Numbered from the stretch's first letter, positions 1 to 7,973 are shown. The stretch is DNA of 64,000 nt from Kineothrix sp. IPX-CK (GCF_039134705.1 NZ_CP146256.1:1178001-1242000), one strand, 5' to 3'. Notes: a model not told the origin generated them from the sequence alone. Numbers and translations are program-made.

Positions 1-86
1 AGACAATGGTGTCGATTGTATTCTTACAATCAATCATGCCTTGCGCTCTATTTTTGTATCTAAATATTATTATGGAGGAGATTGAA

Positions 87-971
87 ATGAAAAAAGTATT
101 GGCATTAGTAGCATGTACGGTTCTGGCGACCGGAATGCTTATGGGATGTGGATCTTCCGCAACAAAGGAAGAAGCAGCACCGGCAGAAGAAACAACAGAA
201 GAAACAACAGAAGAAGCAACACCGGCGGAAGCTGTAACAGAGGAAGCAACAACAGAAGAGGCAGCACCAGCAGAGGATGCAGCAGCTTCATCTGACAAAA
301 CATGGATCGTTGCAACAGATACTGTATTCAAACCTTTTGAATATACGAATGAAAACAATGAATTCGTTGGAATCGACGTTGATATCCTTGCAGCGATTGC
401 TGCAGATCAGGGATTCAAATATGAATTACAGAGCCTTGGATGGGATGCAGCAGTAGCAGCAGTTCAGGCAGGACAGGCAGATGGTCTTATTGCAGGGGCA
501 ACTGTCAAACAGGAACGTATTGATTCAGGATGGATCTTCTCAGAAGGTTATTATGATGCAACTCAGACATTTGTAGTTGCTGAAGGAAGCGATATTGCCG
601 GCTTTGAAGATTTAGAAGGAAAAAATGTAGCAGTTAAGAATGGTACGGCGGGAGCAGATTTTGCAAACAGCTTAAAAGACCAGTATGGCTTTACAGTAAC
701 TGTATTCGAAGATTCACCGACAATGTATCAGGATGTAATCCTTGGAAACAGCGCAGCATGTGTTGAAGATACACCAATCATGGCAGCTTCTATCAAAGAA
801 GGCGGACTTGCACTTGCGATTCCGGAAGGAATGGAAAGTGAAGGAGCTCCTTACGGATTTGCAATCATGGATCCGGCAGACCAGGAATTACTTGATATGT
901 TTAACGCAGGACTTGCTAACATCAAGGCAAACGGAACTTATGATGAAATCCTTGATAAATATCTGAAATAA
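87..971 (+). CDS. Amino acid ABC transporter substrate-binding lipoprotein
   Basis: 294 aa. The start at 87 is chosen because GGAGG at 74-78 precedes it; the frame stays open upstream to position 6 but has no ribosome site there. The N-terminus is a lipoprotein signal with lipobox LMGC (Cys22), followed by a roughly 45-residue Glu/Ala/Thr-rich linker. The rest is a type 2 periplasmic-binding fold of the polar amino acid family (SBP_bac_3), beginning near TWIVATDTVFKPFEY and containing a GIDVDILAAIA segment. It should capture an amino acid outside the membrane and hand it to the permease encoded next. A hairpin lies between it and the permease gene, as is common where the binding protein is made in excess. 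The exact ligand cannot be read from sequence. Confidence 0.93.
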   Translation: MKKVLALVACTVLATGMLMGCGSSATKEEAAPAEETTEETTEEATPAEAVTEEATTEEAAPAEDAAASSDKTWIVATDTVFKPFEYTNENNEFVGIDVDILAAIAADQGFKYELQSLGWDAAVAAVQAGQADGLIAGATVKQERIDSGWIFSEGYYDATQTFVVAEGSDIAGFEDLEGKNVAVKNGTAGADFANSLKDQYGFTVTVFEDSPTMYQDVILGNSAACVEDTPIMAASIKEGGLALAIPEGMESEGAPYGFAIMDPADQELLDMFNAGLANIKANGTYDEILDKYLK

Positions 972-993
972 TATTATATTATTGTTAATGCTG

Positions 994-1030
994 GCGTGGG
1001 AGACCTGTTGCAGGTTGCCCACGCTTTTTT
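994..1030 (+). terminator. Hairpin between binding protein and permease genes
   Basis: GCGTGGG (994-1000) pairs with CCCACGC (1018-1024), with an inner ACCT/AGGT extension, and a T-run follows. It looks like a leaky intrinsic terminator that would lower transcription of the downstream permease and ATPase relative to the binding protein. Confidence 0.75.
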
Positions 1031-1072
1031 AAAAATCAAAACAGTTAAAAGTTGACGAAGGAGAAGAAATCA

Positions 1073-1741
1073 ATGATCTCGATTATCCAATCGTATAGCA
1101 CTATGCTGCTGGGAGCGCTGGGAAAAACCTTACTGCTTACCTTGCTGTCATTAGTATTTGCCATGATTATCGGTATGATCTTTGCACTGATGAACGTGGG
1201 AAAGAACAGAACTTTAAACCTGATAGGCACGGTCTATGTAGATGCAGTCCGCGGTGTGCCGCTGATTGTACTGGCTTATTTTATTTATTTTGGTGTTCCG
1301 GCAGGAATCAAAATGATAGGCATTCAGGACTTCAGACTGACTGCACTTCAGGCAGGTACGATTGCACTTGCGATGAACTGTGGTGCTTATATGGCTGAAA
1401 TTATTCGTGCAGGAATTGAAAGTGTAGACAGAGGTCAGATGGAAGCCAGCAGAAGCCTTGGGCTTACTTATGGAAAAAGTATGCGCCTTGTAGTTTTGCC
1501 GCAGGCGATCAGGACCATGATTCCTTCCATCATCAATCAATTCATTATAACGTTAAAAGATACCTCTATTCTTTCTGTTATTGGATTTCCTGAACTTACC
1601 AATATGGGAAAAACAATCAGCGGAAATACTTTCAAGAGTCTTGAGACATGGGCAGTTGTCGGCATTATGTATATGATCGTAATCATCACGCTCAGCAAGG
1701 TCGCAAAGAGAGTCGAAAGGAGGGTGAATCGTGGCAGATAA
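1073..1741 (+). CDS. Polar amino acid ABC transporter permease
   Basis: 222 aa. The ATG at 1073 is preferred over TTG at 1052 because the GAAGGAGAAG ribosome site lies at 1057-1066, after the TTG. This is a His/Glu/Gln/Arg/opine-type permease with several hydrophobic helices and the EAA loop near residues 125-150 ([23 protein letters not shown]), the contact point for the ATPase. The C-terminal part is [21 protein letters not shown], typical of HisM/GlnP-type proteins. A single permease suggests a homodimer. The gene overlaps the ATPase gene by 11 nt, which implies translational coupling. Confidence 0.92.
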   Translation: MISIIQSYSTMLLGALGKTLLLTLLSLVFAMIIGMIFALMNVGKNRTLNLIGTVYVDAVRGVPLIVLAYFIYFGVPAGIKMIGIQDFRLTALQAGTIALAMNCGAYMAEIIRAGIESVDRGQMEASRSLGLTYGKSMRLVVLPQAIRTMIPSIINQFIITLKDTSILSVIGFPELTNMGKTISGNTFKSLETWAVVGIMYMIVIITLSKVAKRVERRVNRGR

Positions 1742-2471
1742 CAGAAATATTATCCAGGTTCAAAATCTGAGAAAAGATTTTGGAAAGCTTGAAGTCTTAA
1801 AAGATATCAGCATTGATATAGAAGTAGGAGAGGTTGTTGTTTTGCTCGGACCTTCGGGAAGCGGAAAATCAACATTCCTACGATGTCTGAACCAGCTTGA
1901 GTCAGCAACGGCAGGTACGATTCTGGTAGATGGAAATAATGTAACAGATAAACATACTGACATTAATAAAGTAAGAGAAGAAATTGGAATGGTATTTCAG
2001 CATTTTAATCTGTTCCCTCATAAAACAGTACTGGAAAATATTATGCTGGCACCTGTTGAATTAAAAAGGATGACAAAAGCAGAAGCAAAGGAAAAAGGAC
2101 TGCAGCTTTTAAAAAGAGTAGGACTTGATGCAAAATCTGATGCATACCCATCCCAGTTGTCAGGCGGTCAGAAACAGCGTGTTGCGATCGCTCGGGCACT
2201 GGCGATGAATCCTGCCATCATGCTTTTTGATGAACCTACATCAGCTCTGGATCCGGAAATGGTAGGAGAAGTTTTAAATGTTATGCAGGAGCTTGTTGCG
2301 GACGGAATGACGATGATTGTTGTGACACATGAAATAGGCTTTGCAAGGGAAGTTGCGGACAGGGTTGTTTTTATGGATGCAGGATATATTGTAGAGCAGG
2401 GACGGCCGGAAGAGATTTTTAACAATCCCAAAGAAGCCAGAACGATTGATTTCTTAAATAAAGTTCTATAA
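1731..2471 (+). CDS. glnQ: Polar amino acid ABC transporter ATP-binding protein (GlnQ-like)
   Basis: 246 aa, the normal length of the family. It shows Walker A (GPSGSGKST, about residues 38-46), a Q-loop ([11 protein letters not shown]), the signature [14 protein letters not shown], Walker B (IMLFDEP), the D-loop SALDPE and the switch His in VVTHE. It powers import together with the upstream binding protein and permease. The GTG start at 1731 overlaps the end of the permease gene and has GGAGGG just upstream. The symbol is a family name only, since the transported amino acid is unknown. Confidence 0.93.
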   Translation: MADNRNIIQVQNLRKDFGKLEVLKDISIDIEVGEVVVLLGPSGSGKSTFLRCLNQLESATAGTILVDGNNVTDKHTDINKVREEIGMVFQHFNLFPHKTVLENIMLAPVELKRMTKAEAKEKGLQLLKRVGLDAKSDAYPSQLSGGQKQRVAIARALAMNPAIMLFDEPTSALDPEMVGEVLNVMQELVADGMTMIVVTHEIGFAREVADRVVFMDAGYIVEQGRPEEIFNNPKEARTIDFLNKVL

Positions 2472-2490
2472 TTCATCCGGAGGGAGAAAT

Positions 2491-3072
2491 ATGAAGAAGA
2501 TAATTACAATCAGCAGAGAGTTCGGCGCAGGAGGCGGAGAGATTGGCCGTAAGATCGCAAAGGCTCTGAATTATGATTATTATGATAAAGAAATCATCTT
2601 AAAAACAGCAAAAGAATCTAATGTCGATGTAGAAAGTCTGCTTAAGTGGGATGAAAAGGTTCCAATGAATTTTGGATTTGCACAGAGTCTTTTCGATTTT
2701 TACAACAAGCCGCTGAGCGAAAAGCTTTTTGATGCACAGCAACAGGTGATCAGAAAAATCGGAGAAAAGGGGAATTGTGTAATTGTAGGACGCAATGCCA
2801 ATACAATCCTGAAAGAGTTTGATCATAGTCTCCATGTATTTGTGTATGCAGACCCTTACTGGCGGATGGAACGAATGAAGGAAAAAATGCCGGATGCCAC
2901 AGCAGCAAAAATGAGTGAAGAAATTCGTGCCATAGACAAGACAAGGAAAAAATACTGCTCTTATTATACGAATACAGAGTTTGGAGTAGCTGACTATTAT
3001 GATATCTGTCTGAATACATCAAACCTTGGAATTGATACTTGCGTAGGTATTTTATTACAACTTGCAAAATAA
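2491..3072 (+). CDS. Cytidylate kinase-like family protein
   Basis: 193 aa with GGAGGG at 2480-2485. The N-terminus is typical of the cytidylate-kinase-like P-loop family (AAA_26): MKKIITISREFGAGGGEIGR, where GAGGGEIGR is the phosphate-binding loop. NCVIVGRNAN resembles the next core strand, and the lid-like region is WRMERMKEKM. Members are common in Clostridia, often unlinked to nucleotide genes, and their substrate is unproven. It lies 19 nt after the ATPase gene and is probably cotranscribed. It is shorter than true Cmk (about 220 aa), so a CMP kinase role should not be assumed. Confidence 0.85.
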   Translation: MKKIITISREFGAGGGEIGRKIAKALNYDYYDKEIILKTAKESNVDVESLLKWDEKVPMNFGFAQSLFDFYNKPLSEKLFDAQQQVIRKIGEKGNCVIVGRNANTILKEFDHSLHVFVYADPYWRMERMKEKMPDATAAKMSEEIRAIDKTRKKYCSYYTNTEFGVADYYDICLNTSNLGIDTCVGILLQLAK

Positions 3073-3285
3073 AGGGGGGCTGCTGCAAAATAATTGATTT
3101 TTAATCATAGAGCAGTAGCTCTCTTCTTTTTCAATAGAAAACAAGTCTCTGGTTTTACTTTTGTTTTCCCTCGCTTTGGTACATTCCTCTTTGTATGGAC
3201 AACTATCACAGCCTTCACACTCATAAACAGTTATCTCGGCTTTTGTGGTCCCATGCTTTTGCGCTTATTTGAGGAGGGATAGACG
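3073..3285 (-). pseudogene. Relic of an IS1182-like transposase (C-terminal fragment)
   Basis: Reading the minus strand from about 3270 to 3090 gives a recognisable fragment: QKHGTTKAEITVYECEGC followed by DSCPYKEECTKAREN. The Cys-rich pattern C-x2-C-x2-C-P-x4-C is characteristic of the C-terminal part of IS1182-family transposases. A stop lies just before the fragment, and the usual last part of the protein is missing. The plus-strand sequence from 3073 (GGGGGGCTGCTGCAAAATAA) resembles the terminal repeat of such elements. This is therefore an internally deleted insertion-sequence remnant. No second end or target duplication was found. From 3290 to 3540 nothing else is recognisable. Confidence 0.65.
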
Positions 3286-3541
3286 ATATCTCATATCTTG
3301 TGTTATACTGGCCATGTGGAAATTCCTCATTTTTTGTTGTGTCTTGGTTTGGCGGTTAAAATATAACACAGAAATAGTATTTCCGTCTTTTGATAATCAT
3401 AGCTATAATGCGAAGGTAGATAATCCATATTTTGCACGGGGTGCAGCTTTGAATCGGCAGAAAGCGGACATTAGGCGATAAAAGTCAAAGCGTCCATTCG
3501 TCAAGAGTAAGGTATACTTCAAAATGTGAGGTGAAGAAATC

Positions 3542-4333
3542 GTGACAGACAAAAAAATCGCAGTACAGTTTACGATGCTGACATTTTGCATAGCCTATCT
3601 CGTGTCAGGTACTTTGATTGCTCTTGGACAATTCGGATATACAGTTTACAATTGGGTTCATTCGCTCCGGCAATTCGGGATGAATATTCCTTTTGTAATC
3701 TATATTTTGTCGCCGGCTATTGCTTCATATATCGTTCTGAAGAAAAATAACAAAATAGCAGATTTTAAGGAGTGGCTGAAAACTGTTTTTTATGCCAAGA
3801 ATAACCTTTCTCTTTATTTGTTCGTCGTTGCGGGGCTTGCACTGTACTTTTGGATGCATATTGCAGTTTCAGGCCGGGCGGAAATGGTACTTCCATTTTA
3901 TACGTTCTTTCTTTCCTTGCCTGGTTGTCTTATTATCGGTGGGTTGGAGGAAGCCGGCTGGATGTACGTATTGCAGCCGGAGCTTGACAAAAAATATGGA
4001 TATGTTTTATCTTCTGTTTTTGTTGGAATCATTTGGATCTTATGGCATATCCCTCTCTTCTTCATTCCGGGAACGAATCACGGAGAAGGACTCATTAACT
4101 TTTGGATGTTTGCAGTTCAACTCATGGCGTTTCGTTTTTTCAACGGGGCAATATATAAAATATCAGGAAAAGGCTGTGTGTTCATGTGTGTATTATTCCA
4201 TACTATGTTCAATGCGGCGTCCCCTATCTTTGGCACTATGACTATGACCTGGCCGGGAACAATTGCCGCAAATACTGTAATTGTTCTTGTTTCAATAATA
4301 ACCGTTGTGATATACGACAAATTAATCCGTTAA
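3542..4333 (+). CDS. CPBP family intramembrane glutamic endopeptidase
   Basis: 263 aa, GTG start at 3542 with GAGGTGAAG about 8 nt upstream. A polytopic membrane protein with the three CPBP/Abi motifs: the paired Glu in GLEEAGW (E136-E137), WHIPLFF with H169, and FHTMFNAAS with H220 and N224. In this family (Rce1-like) the Glu and His residues form the catalytic site within the membrane. Roles in bacteria include bacteriocin self-immunity and peptide maturation, but the substrate here is unknown. It stands alone, followed by a strong terminator, in a region with mobile-element debris. Confidence 0.85.
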   Translation: MTDKKIAVQFTMLTFCIAYLVSGTLIALGQFGYTVYNWVHSLRQFGMNIPFVIYILSPAIASYIVLKKNNKIADFKEWLKTVFYAKNNLSLYLFVVAGLALYFWMHIAVSGRAEMVLPFYTFFLSLPGCLIIGGLEEAGWMYVLQPELDKKYGYVLSSVFVGIIWILWHIPLFFIPGTNHGEGLINFWMFAVQLMAFRFFNGAIYKISGKGCVFMCVLFHTMFNAASPIFGTMTMTWPGTIAANTVIVLVSIITVVIYDKLIR

Positions 4334-4338
4334 CAAGA

Positions 4339-4367
4339 AAGCAAGGCATATGCCTTGCTTTTCGTTT
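4339..4367 (+). terminator. Intrinsic terminator after CPBP gene
   Basis: A perfect 10-bp stem, AAGCAAGGCA with TGCCTTGCTT (4339-4360), is followed by TTCGTTTT. It ends the CPBP transcript. Confidence 0.85.
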
Positions 4368-4468
4368 TGATAGACTCACTGATATCCATTCATTTTTGAG
4401 AGTATAGACTTTACAAATATAAAAAAATTTATAAACACACTTGAAATAAATGCAAAAAGAGGCTATAC

Positions 4469-4491
4469 TGAACATGTTCAAAAAATGTTCA
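4469..4491 (+). promoter_or_regulatory. Palindromic operator candidate (TGAACATGTTCA)
   Basis: TGAACATGTTCA (4469-4480) is a perfect 12-bp palindrome, and a further TGTTCA half-site lies at 4486-4491, 66 nt before the flavodoxin-like start. It resembles a dimeric repressor site (TetR or MarR type). The cognate regulator is not visible nearby. Confidence 0.5.
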
Positions 4492-4557
4492 ACAGATGGA
4501 ACACAGTTTTTAATGAGTATCGTCATTTAAGCGATAATTAAGATGGAGGTTGGAAGG

Positions 4558-4983
4558 ATGAATACATTGATTGTATATTCAACAAAATCCGGTGCCAGTC
4601 GGGAGTGTGCGGAATTACTGGCAGCCAAAATAAAGGATTGCACCATTTGTGACTTGGCAAGGCAAGAACCGAGTATTGAAAGCTTTGATATGTTGATACT
4701 GGGTTCCGGCGTAAGAATGGGTAAACTTTATAAGCCCATGAAGAATTTTATTGATAAAAATAAGAAAGCAATCCTTTCAAAGAAGACAGCTTTTTTTCTG
4801 TGTAATTCTTATCCGGATACATTTCAGAAGATAATTGAAAAAAACATATCAAAGGAGCATGTGGAGAATGCGGTCTGTATAGAATCTTTTGGAGGGATTC
4901 CGCCTTTTACTGTGCCTAAAAACCAGGATTGGATTTTGATGGACCATGTAAACCATTTGGTTCAGGCGATAACGGCTCAATGA
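4558..4983 (+). CDS. Flavodoxin-domain protein (HemG/flavodoxin-like)
   Basis: 141 aa. The ATG at 4558 is chosen over 4543 because GGAGG (4545-4549) sits 8 nt before it. The FMN phosphate loop is visible near the N-terminus (YSTKSGASRECAELL), followed by the second flavin-contact strand MLILGSGVRMGKLYKPMKNF. This matches small flavodoxin-fold proteins annotated as flavodoxin-domain or HemG-like. It should bind FMN and transfer electrons in the cytoplasm. No heme genes are adjacent, so a protoporphyrinogen oxidase role is not supported. A palindrome upstream suggests dedicated repression. Confidence 0.8.
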   Translation: MNTLIVYSTKSGASRECAELLAAKIKDCTICDLARQEPSIESFDMLILGSGVRMGKLYKPMKNFIDKNKKAILSKKTAFFLCNSYPDTFQKIIEKNISKEHVENAVCIESFGGIPPFTVPKNQDWILMDHVNHLVQAITAQ

Positions 4984-5049
4984 ATTAAATGAGAGCGCTT
5001 GGGGGAACGGAAAAGAAAGTGGAAAAAGAGAATCTCTTAAAGAGACATA

Positions 5050-5078
5050 TTGACAGAAAAACTACGAGATGTTAAGAT
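5050..5078 (+). promoter_or_regulatory. Promoter of tRNA-Leu
   Basis: TTGACA (5050-5055), a 17-nt spacer and TAAGAT (5073-5078) end about 43 nt before the tRNA. This is a good vegetative promoter match. Confidence 0.6.
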
Positions 5079-5120
5079 AGCATACGTGAGAAAATTCTGC
5101 TGTATTGAGCAGGAGCATAT

Positions 5121-5200
5121 GCGGATGTGGCGGAATTGGCAGACGCGCCAGATTTAGGTTCTGGTGGGCGACCGTGCAGGTTCAAGTCCTGTCATCCGCA
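5121..5200 (+). tRNA. tRNA-Leu (anticodon UAG)
   Basis: The acceptor arm GCGGATG (5121-5127) pairs with CATCCGC (5193-5199), with discriminator A at 5200. The anticodon stem CCAGA/TCTGG encloses loop TTTAGGT, so the anticodon is TAG (5155-5157), reading CUN leucine codons. The T-arm GCAGGTTCAAGTCCTGT is present, and the long variable arm is of the class II type expected for leucine. The 3' CCA is not encoded. A terminator follows at 5231. Confidence 0.95.
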
Positions 5201-5230
5201 GAAGCCTTTATTTAGCAAGGTATTATGAGA

Positions 5231-5262
5231 ATCCCTCCGGAGAAGTCCGGAGGGATTTTTTG
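5231..5262 (+). terminator. Intrinsic terminator after tRNA-Leu
   Basis: ATCCCTCCGG (5231-5240) pairs perfectly with CCGGAGGGAT (5247-5256) across a 6-nt loop, followed by six T. It ends the tRNA transcript. Just downstream, TTTGACATCA occurs twice (5265-5274 and 5277-5286). The remainder of 5290-5690 holds a hairpin at 5390-5420 (AGAATCACAG/CTGTGATTCT, no T-run) and no recognisable gene. Confidence 0.9.
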
Positions 5263-5692
5263 CGTTTGACATCAATTTTGACATCAGTAGTGTTAAGTGG
5301 GAAAAGACTGTATAAATTGAGCTGTATACTGAATGAATATCAGCGGATACATGGAGTCATATAGCCAATGAGAATACGTGAAAATTTAAAGAATCACAGG
5401 GTAGTATATGCTGTGATTCTTCTGCTTATGATCTATCAAGTAATTCATAAAAAACAGTTCTTTGAGTCTGAGAAGGGACGAAGGCATGAAGGCCTTCCTT
5501 CAGAAGATTAGATAGATACTTTTGGTTTTCTAAAAGGGACGATTTCTACATAATGAAAGCCTACAGTATATTATGCAATCTAAGTAAAAAAAGTAATAGA
5601 ATTATTAACTCTTGTACGGTATAATTAAGTACAAGTCAATAAAAGATGATATAATCCAATAGTATATATTTCATCACATAAGCGAGGGAAAT

Positions 5693-6706
5693 ATGAGTGA
5701 AAAAGGCTATGCTCCACCATATACGATTACGGATAAAACAGTTAATCTGATTTCTGCCATAACTGAAATAATAACTAAAATTACTATTAATGATACCATG
5801 ATTAATAATCCCAGGCTACGCAGAGATAATCGTATTCGTACCATTCATGCATCTTTAGCCATTGAAAATAATTCTTTATCTTTGGATCAGGTAACAGATA
5901 TCATAAATGGAAAAAGAATTCTTGGAGCACCGGACGAAATATGTGAAGTAAAGAATGCATTCGAAGTATATAACAAGCTTTTGGATATGAATCCATATTC
6001 CACAAAAGATATGCTGTTTGCCCATAGAATTCTAATGAATGAATTGACAAAAGAAGCGGGTACTTTTCGAAGTGGCGGAGTTGGAATATTTGCAGGAGAG
6101 AGAATGATTCATATGGCTCCGCCTGCAAATCAGGTACCACATTTGATAAAAGACTTGGTAGATTGGATAAAGCGCGCGGAAGTTCATCCGCTTATTAAAA
6201 GTTGTGTATTTTATTATGAATTTGAATTTATTCATCCGTTTGCAGATGGAAATGGAAGACTGGGACGTATGTGGCAGACACTGTTGCTTTATAAATGGAA
6301 GCCTTTGTTTGGGTGGGTACCAATGGAAACACTGATCAGGGAACGTCAGGAAGAATATTATAAAGTGCTGGGAGAATGTGATCATAGTGCGGATTCAGGT
6401 AAATTCGTGGAATTCATACTGAGAACCATTTATGATGCTTTATGTGAAATAGCAGATACCGAACAAGTCGCCGTTCAAGTCACCGAACAAGTTGAAAAGT
6501 TGCTAAAAGTCATTAATAATAAGGAATATTCAACCAAGGAGCTAATGGAGCTTCTGGGATTAAAACACAGACCTTCCTTTCGGGATAATTATTTATTGCC
6601 AGCATTAAAGCTTGAGTATATAGAGATGACTGTACCGGATAAGCCTAATAGTAGTAAACAGAAGTATAGAAGAGCAGACAGTAGAAAAACTGGTACGAAT
6701 CGGTAG
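5693..6706 (+). CDS. Fic family protein with C-terminal winged helix
   Basis: 337 aa, ATG at 5693 with GCGAGGG upstream. The complete Fic catalytic motif HPFADGNGRLGR lies at residues 181-192, with the catalytic His181 and the anion-binding loop. An inhibitory-helix motif of the S-x3-E-N type (S54-LAIE-N59) precedes the Fic core, matching class II self-inhibited enzymes. The C-terminal region (about 255-330) resembles the winged helix of Fic/DUF4172-type proteins (STKELMELLGLKHRPSFRDN). Fic enzymes usually transfer AMP to hydroxyl side chains. The target is unknown, and no antitoxin gene is adjacent because the inhibitory motif is in cis. Confidence 0.9.
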   Translation: MSEKGYAPPYTITDKTVNLISAITEIITKITINDTMINNPRLRRDNRIRTIHASLAIENNSLSLDQVTDIINGKRILGAPDEICEVKNAFEVYNKLLDMNPYSTKDMLFAHRILMNELTKEAGTFRSGGVGIFAGERMIHMAPPANQVPHLIKDLVDWIKRAEVHPLIKSCVFYYEFEFIHPFADGNGRLGRMWQTLLLYKWKPLFGWVPMETLIRERQEEYYKVLGECDHSADSGKFVEFILRTIYDALCEIADTEQVAVQVTEQVEKLLKVINNKEYSTKELMELLGLKHRPSFRDNYLLPALKLEYIEMTVPDKPNSSKQKYRRADSRKTGTNR

Positions 6707-6767
6707 GGGAATGAGAATAATAGAGGATGAAGTATTTGATATAGCGTAGGAACATGAGGATTCTATA

Positions 6768-7010
6768 GTGGGAACACCACAAGGTGGAAATCTTTCGCCA
6801 CTATTAGCAAATATCATGTTAAATGAACTGGATAAGGAAATGTAACAAAGGTGCTGTCAACGTTGCGATAAGCAACAAGAGACTAAGCCAATTTGGATTA
6901 GTCTCAATGTTAGACTACTACACCGAAAGGGTGTCAAATGTTAAGTTGATTGAACCGCCGTGTATCGAACGTTACGCACGGTGGTGTGAGAGGTCGAAAG
7001 TTTTCATTAT
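6768..7010 (+). pseudogene. Remnant of a group II intron (RT fragment plus domain V)
   Basis: 6768-6845 encodes VGTPQGGNLSPLLANIML followed by NELDKEM and a stop. This is the conserved RT4 region of group II intron reverse transcriptases (LtrA-like). About 107 nt later, 6952-6987 folds as intron domain V: ACCGCCGTG pairs with CACGGTGGT, with an inner stem capped by GAAC. It continues into the GTGAGAGGTCG typical of the join to domain VI. The maturase, intron domains I-III and most of domain IV are gone, so it cannot be mobile. A GNAT gene starts directly after it. Confidence 0.75.
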
Positions 7011-7041
7011 GCTAAGTCAGAAATGGAAGGAGAAAACAGGT

Positions 7042-7590
7042 ATGCGTTTTGAAGAGAAGAGAGTGGAATTAAAAGATGGAAGAAAATGTGTTCTTAGAGC
7101 AGTGCAGCCTAAAGATGCAAACGGTATGATTGAGTATTTAAAAATAACATCTGGGGAAACAGCTTTTTTGCTACGAAATGCGGATGAAGTGAAATATACG
7201 GAAGAGGCAGAAAGAGAATTACTTCAACGCAGGTTGGACGATGAAGGCGGCTTTATGATGCTCGCAGAAATAGATGGAATTATAGCCGGAAACTGTGGGA
7301 TTGTGTCTAAGGGAGGATACAGAAGAACCAACCATAGATGTGGATTTGCCATCGCCTTAAAAAAGGATTATTGGCATTTGGGATTAGGCAGTGAAATGAT
7401 GAAGTATGCTTTAGAATTGGCAGAAAAAATCGGGTATGAACAAATTGAATTAGAAGTTGTTGACGGAAATGACCGGGCAAAATCATTGTATGAAAGTTTT
7501 GGATTTGAAGTGACCGGAAGAAATCTGAGGGCATTAAAATATGATGATGGAAGCTACAAAGATGAGTATGTCATGATAAAAGTATTTTGA
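7042..7590 (+). CDS. GNAT family N-acetyltransferase
   Basis: 182 aa. The ATG at 7042 is chosen because AAGGAG (7027-7032) precedes it; the frame is open back to 6823 only through intron debris. The C-terminal half has the acetyl-CoA fold of RimJ/RimL-like GNATs: GFAIALKKDYWHLGLGSEMM contains the pyrophosphate-binding loop (variant of Q/RxxGxG/A), followed by LEVVDGNDRAKSLYESFGFE, the conserved last helix and strand. It should acetylate an amine on a protein, peptide or small molecule. Its substrate is unknown. It is likely read from a promoter within or before the intron remnant. Confidence 0.85.
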   Translation: MRFEEKRVELKDGRKCVLRAVQPKDANGMIEYLKITSGETAFLLRNADEVKYTEEAERELLQRRLDDEGGFMMLAEIDGIIAGNCGIVSKGGYRRTNHRCGFAIALKKDYWHLGLGSEMMKYALELAEKIGYEQIELEVVDGNDRAKSLYESFGFEVTGRNLRALKYDDGSYKDEYVMIKVF

Positions 7591-7626
7591 TAGAAAAATT
7601 TTAGGAAAAAAATTAGGATTTCTATA

Positions 7627-7686
7627 TTGACAAAGTATACCCACAGGGGTATACTTTTTTGATAAATACATACCCCTATGGGTATG
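7627..7686 (+). promoter_or_regulatory. CsoR/FrmR-type operator-promoter with no gene behind it
   Basis: TTGACA (7627-7632), a 17-nt spacer and TATACT (7650-7655) form a near-consensus promoter. The spacer and -10 carry a perfect inverted repeat, GTATACCC-ACAG-GGGTATAC (7635-7654). A second copy, CATACCC-CTAT-GGGTATG, follows at 7669-7686. This G/C-tract palindrome is the site type bound by CsoR, RcnR, FrmR and CstR repressors that sense metal, aldehyde or persulfide. Downstream are AGGAGG (about 7767), a GTG at 7783 opening a 22-codon frame, and a terminator hairpin at 7813-7839. The regulated gene appears to be deleted. Confidence 0.7.
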
Positions 7687-7812
7687 GACATTTGTATAAA
7701 TAAATGACATACCCTACCATGTAGTCCATAAGTTATGGTTATTATCAATGTATCTCATCGCTGAATAGGAGGAGTCAAAAACGTGACAGGTATAATATTT
7801 AAAAAATGTTTT

Positions 7813-7842
7813 AAAGCATCCATTAAAAGTGGATGCTTTTGT
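7813..7842 (+). terminator. Terminator directly after the CsoR-type leader
   Basis: AAAGCATCCA (7813-7822) pairs with TGGATGCTTT (7830-7839) across a 7-nt loop, followed by TGTTG. The mini-frame 7783-7851 runs through it and is probably not a gene. Confidence 0.65.
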
Positions 7843-7888
7843 TGTTTATAGTAAAATAAGACATTTCACTTTATGGACAGCTAATATT

Positions 7889-7973
7889 TTCCTTAATATA
7901 TGAATTCTCTTAATGCAACATTCATGCACCTGAAATAACCAATACACTGTCTTAATTTTCAAAAGTCTATAAT
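7889..7973 (+). promoter_or_regulatory. kdp promoter region with CTTAAT boxes
   Basis: A TATAAT -10 lies at 7968-7973, with no good -35 at the expected place (CACTGT at 7945-7950), suggesting activator dependence. CTTAAT occurs at 7892-7897, 7909-7914 (within TCTTAATG) and 7951-7956. The same TCTTAATG recurs before kdpD and after kdpE, so these are candidate KdpE sites. No c-di-AMP riboswitch fold was recognised in 7850-8038. Confidence 0.45.

Noticed and set aside
2491..3072. Assignment as true cytidylate kinase Cmk
   Set aside because: The protein is shorter and belongs to the cytidylate-kinase-like P-loop family of unproven activity.
5164..5364. 66-residue frame starting inside tRNA-Leu
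   Set aside because: It overlaps the tRNA and its terminator and has no ribosome site.
6823..7041. N-terminal extension of the GNAT protein
   Set aside because: This part is group II intron RNA; the ribosome site and family length support ATG 7042.
7783..7851. 22-codon frame as a certain gene
   Set aside because: It runs through a terminator hairpin and has no known family; kept only as a hypothesis in the findings.
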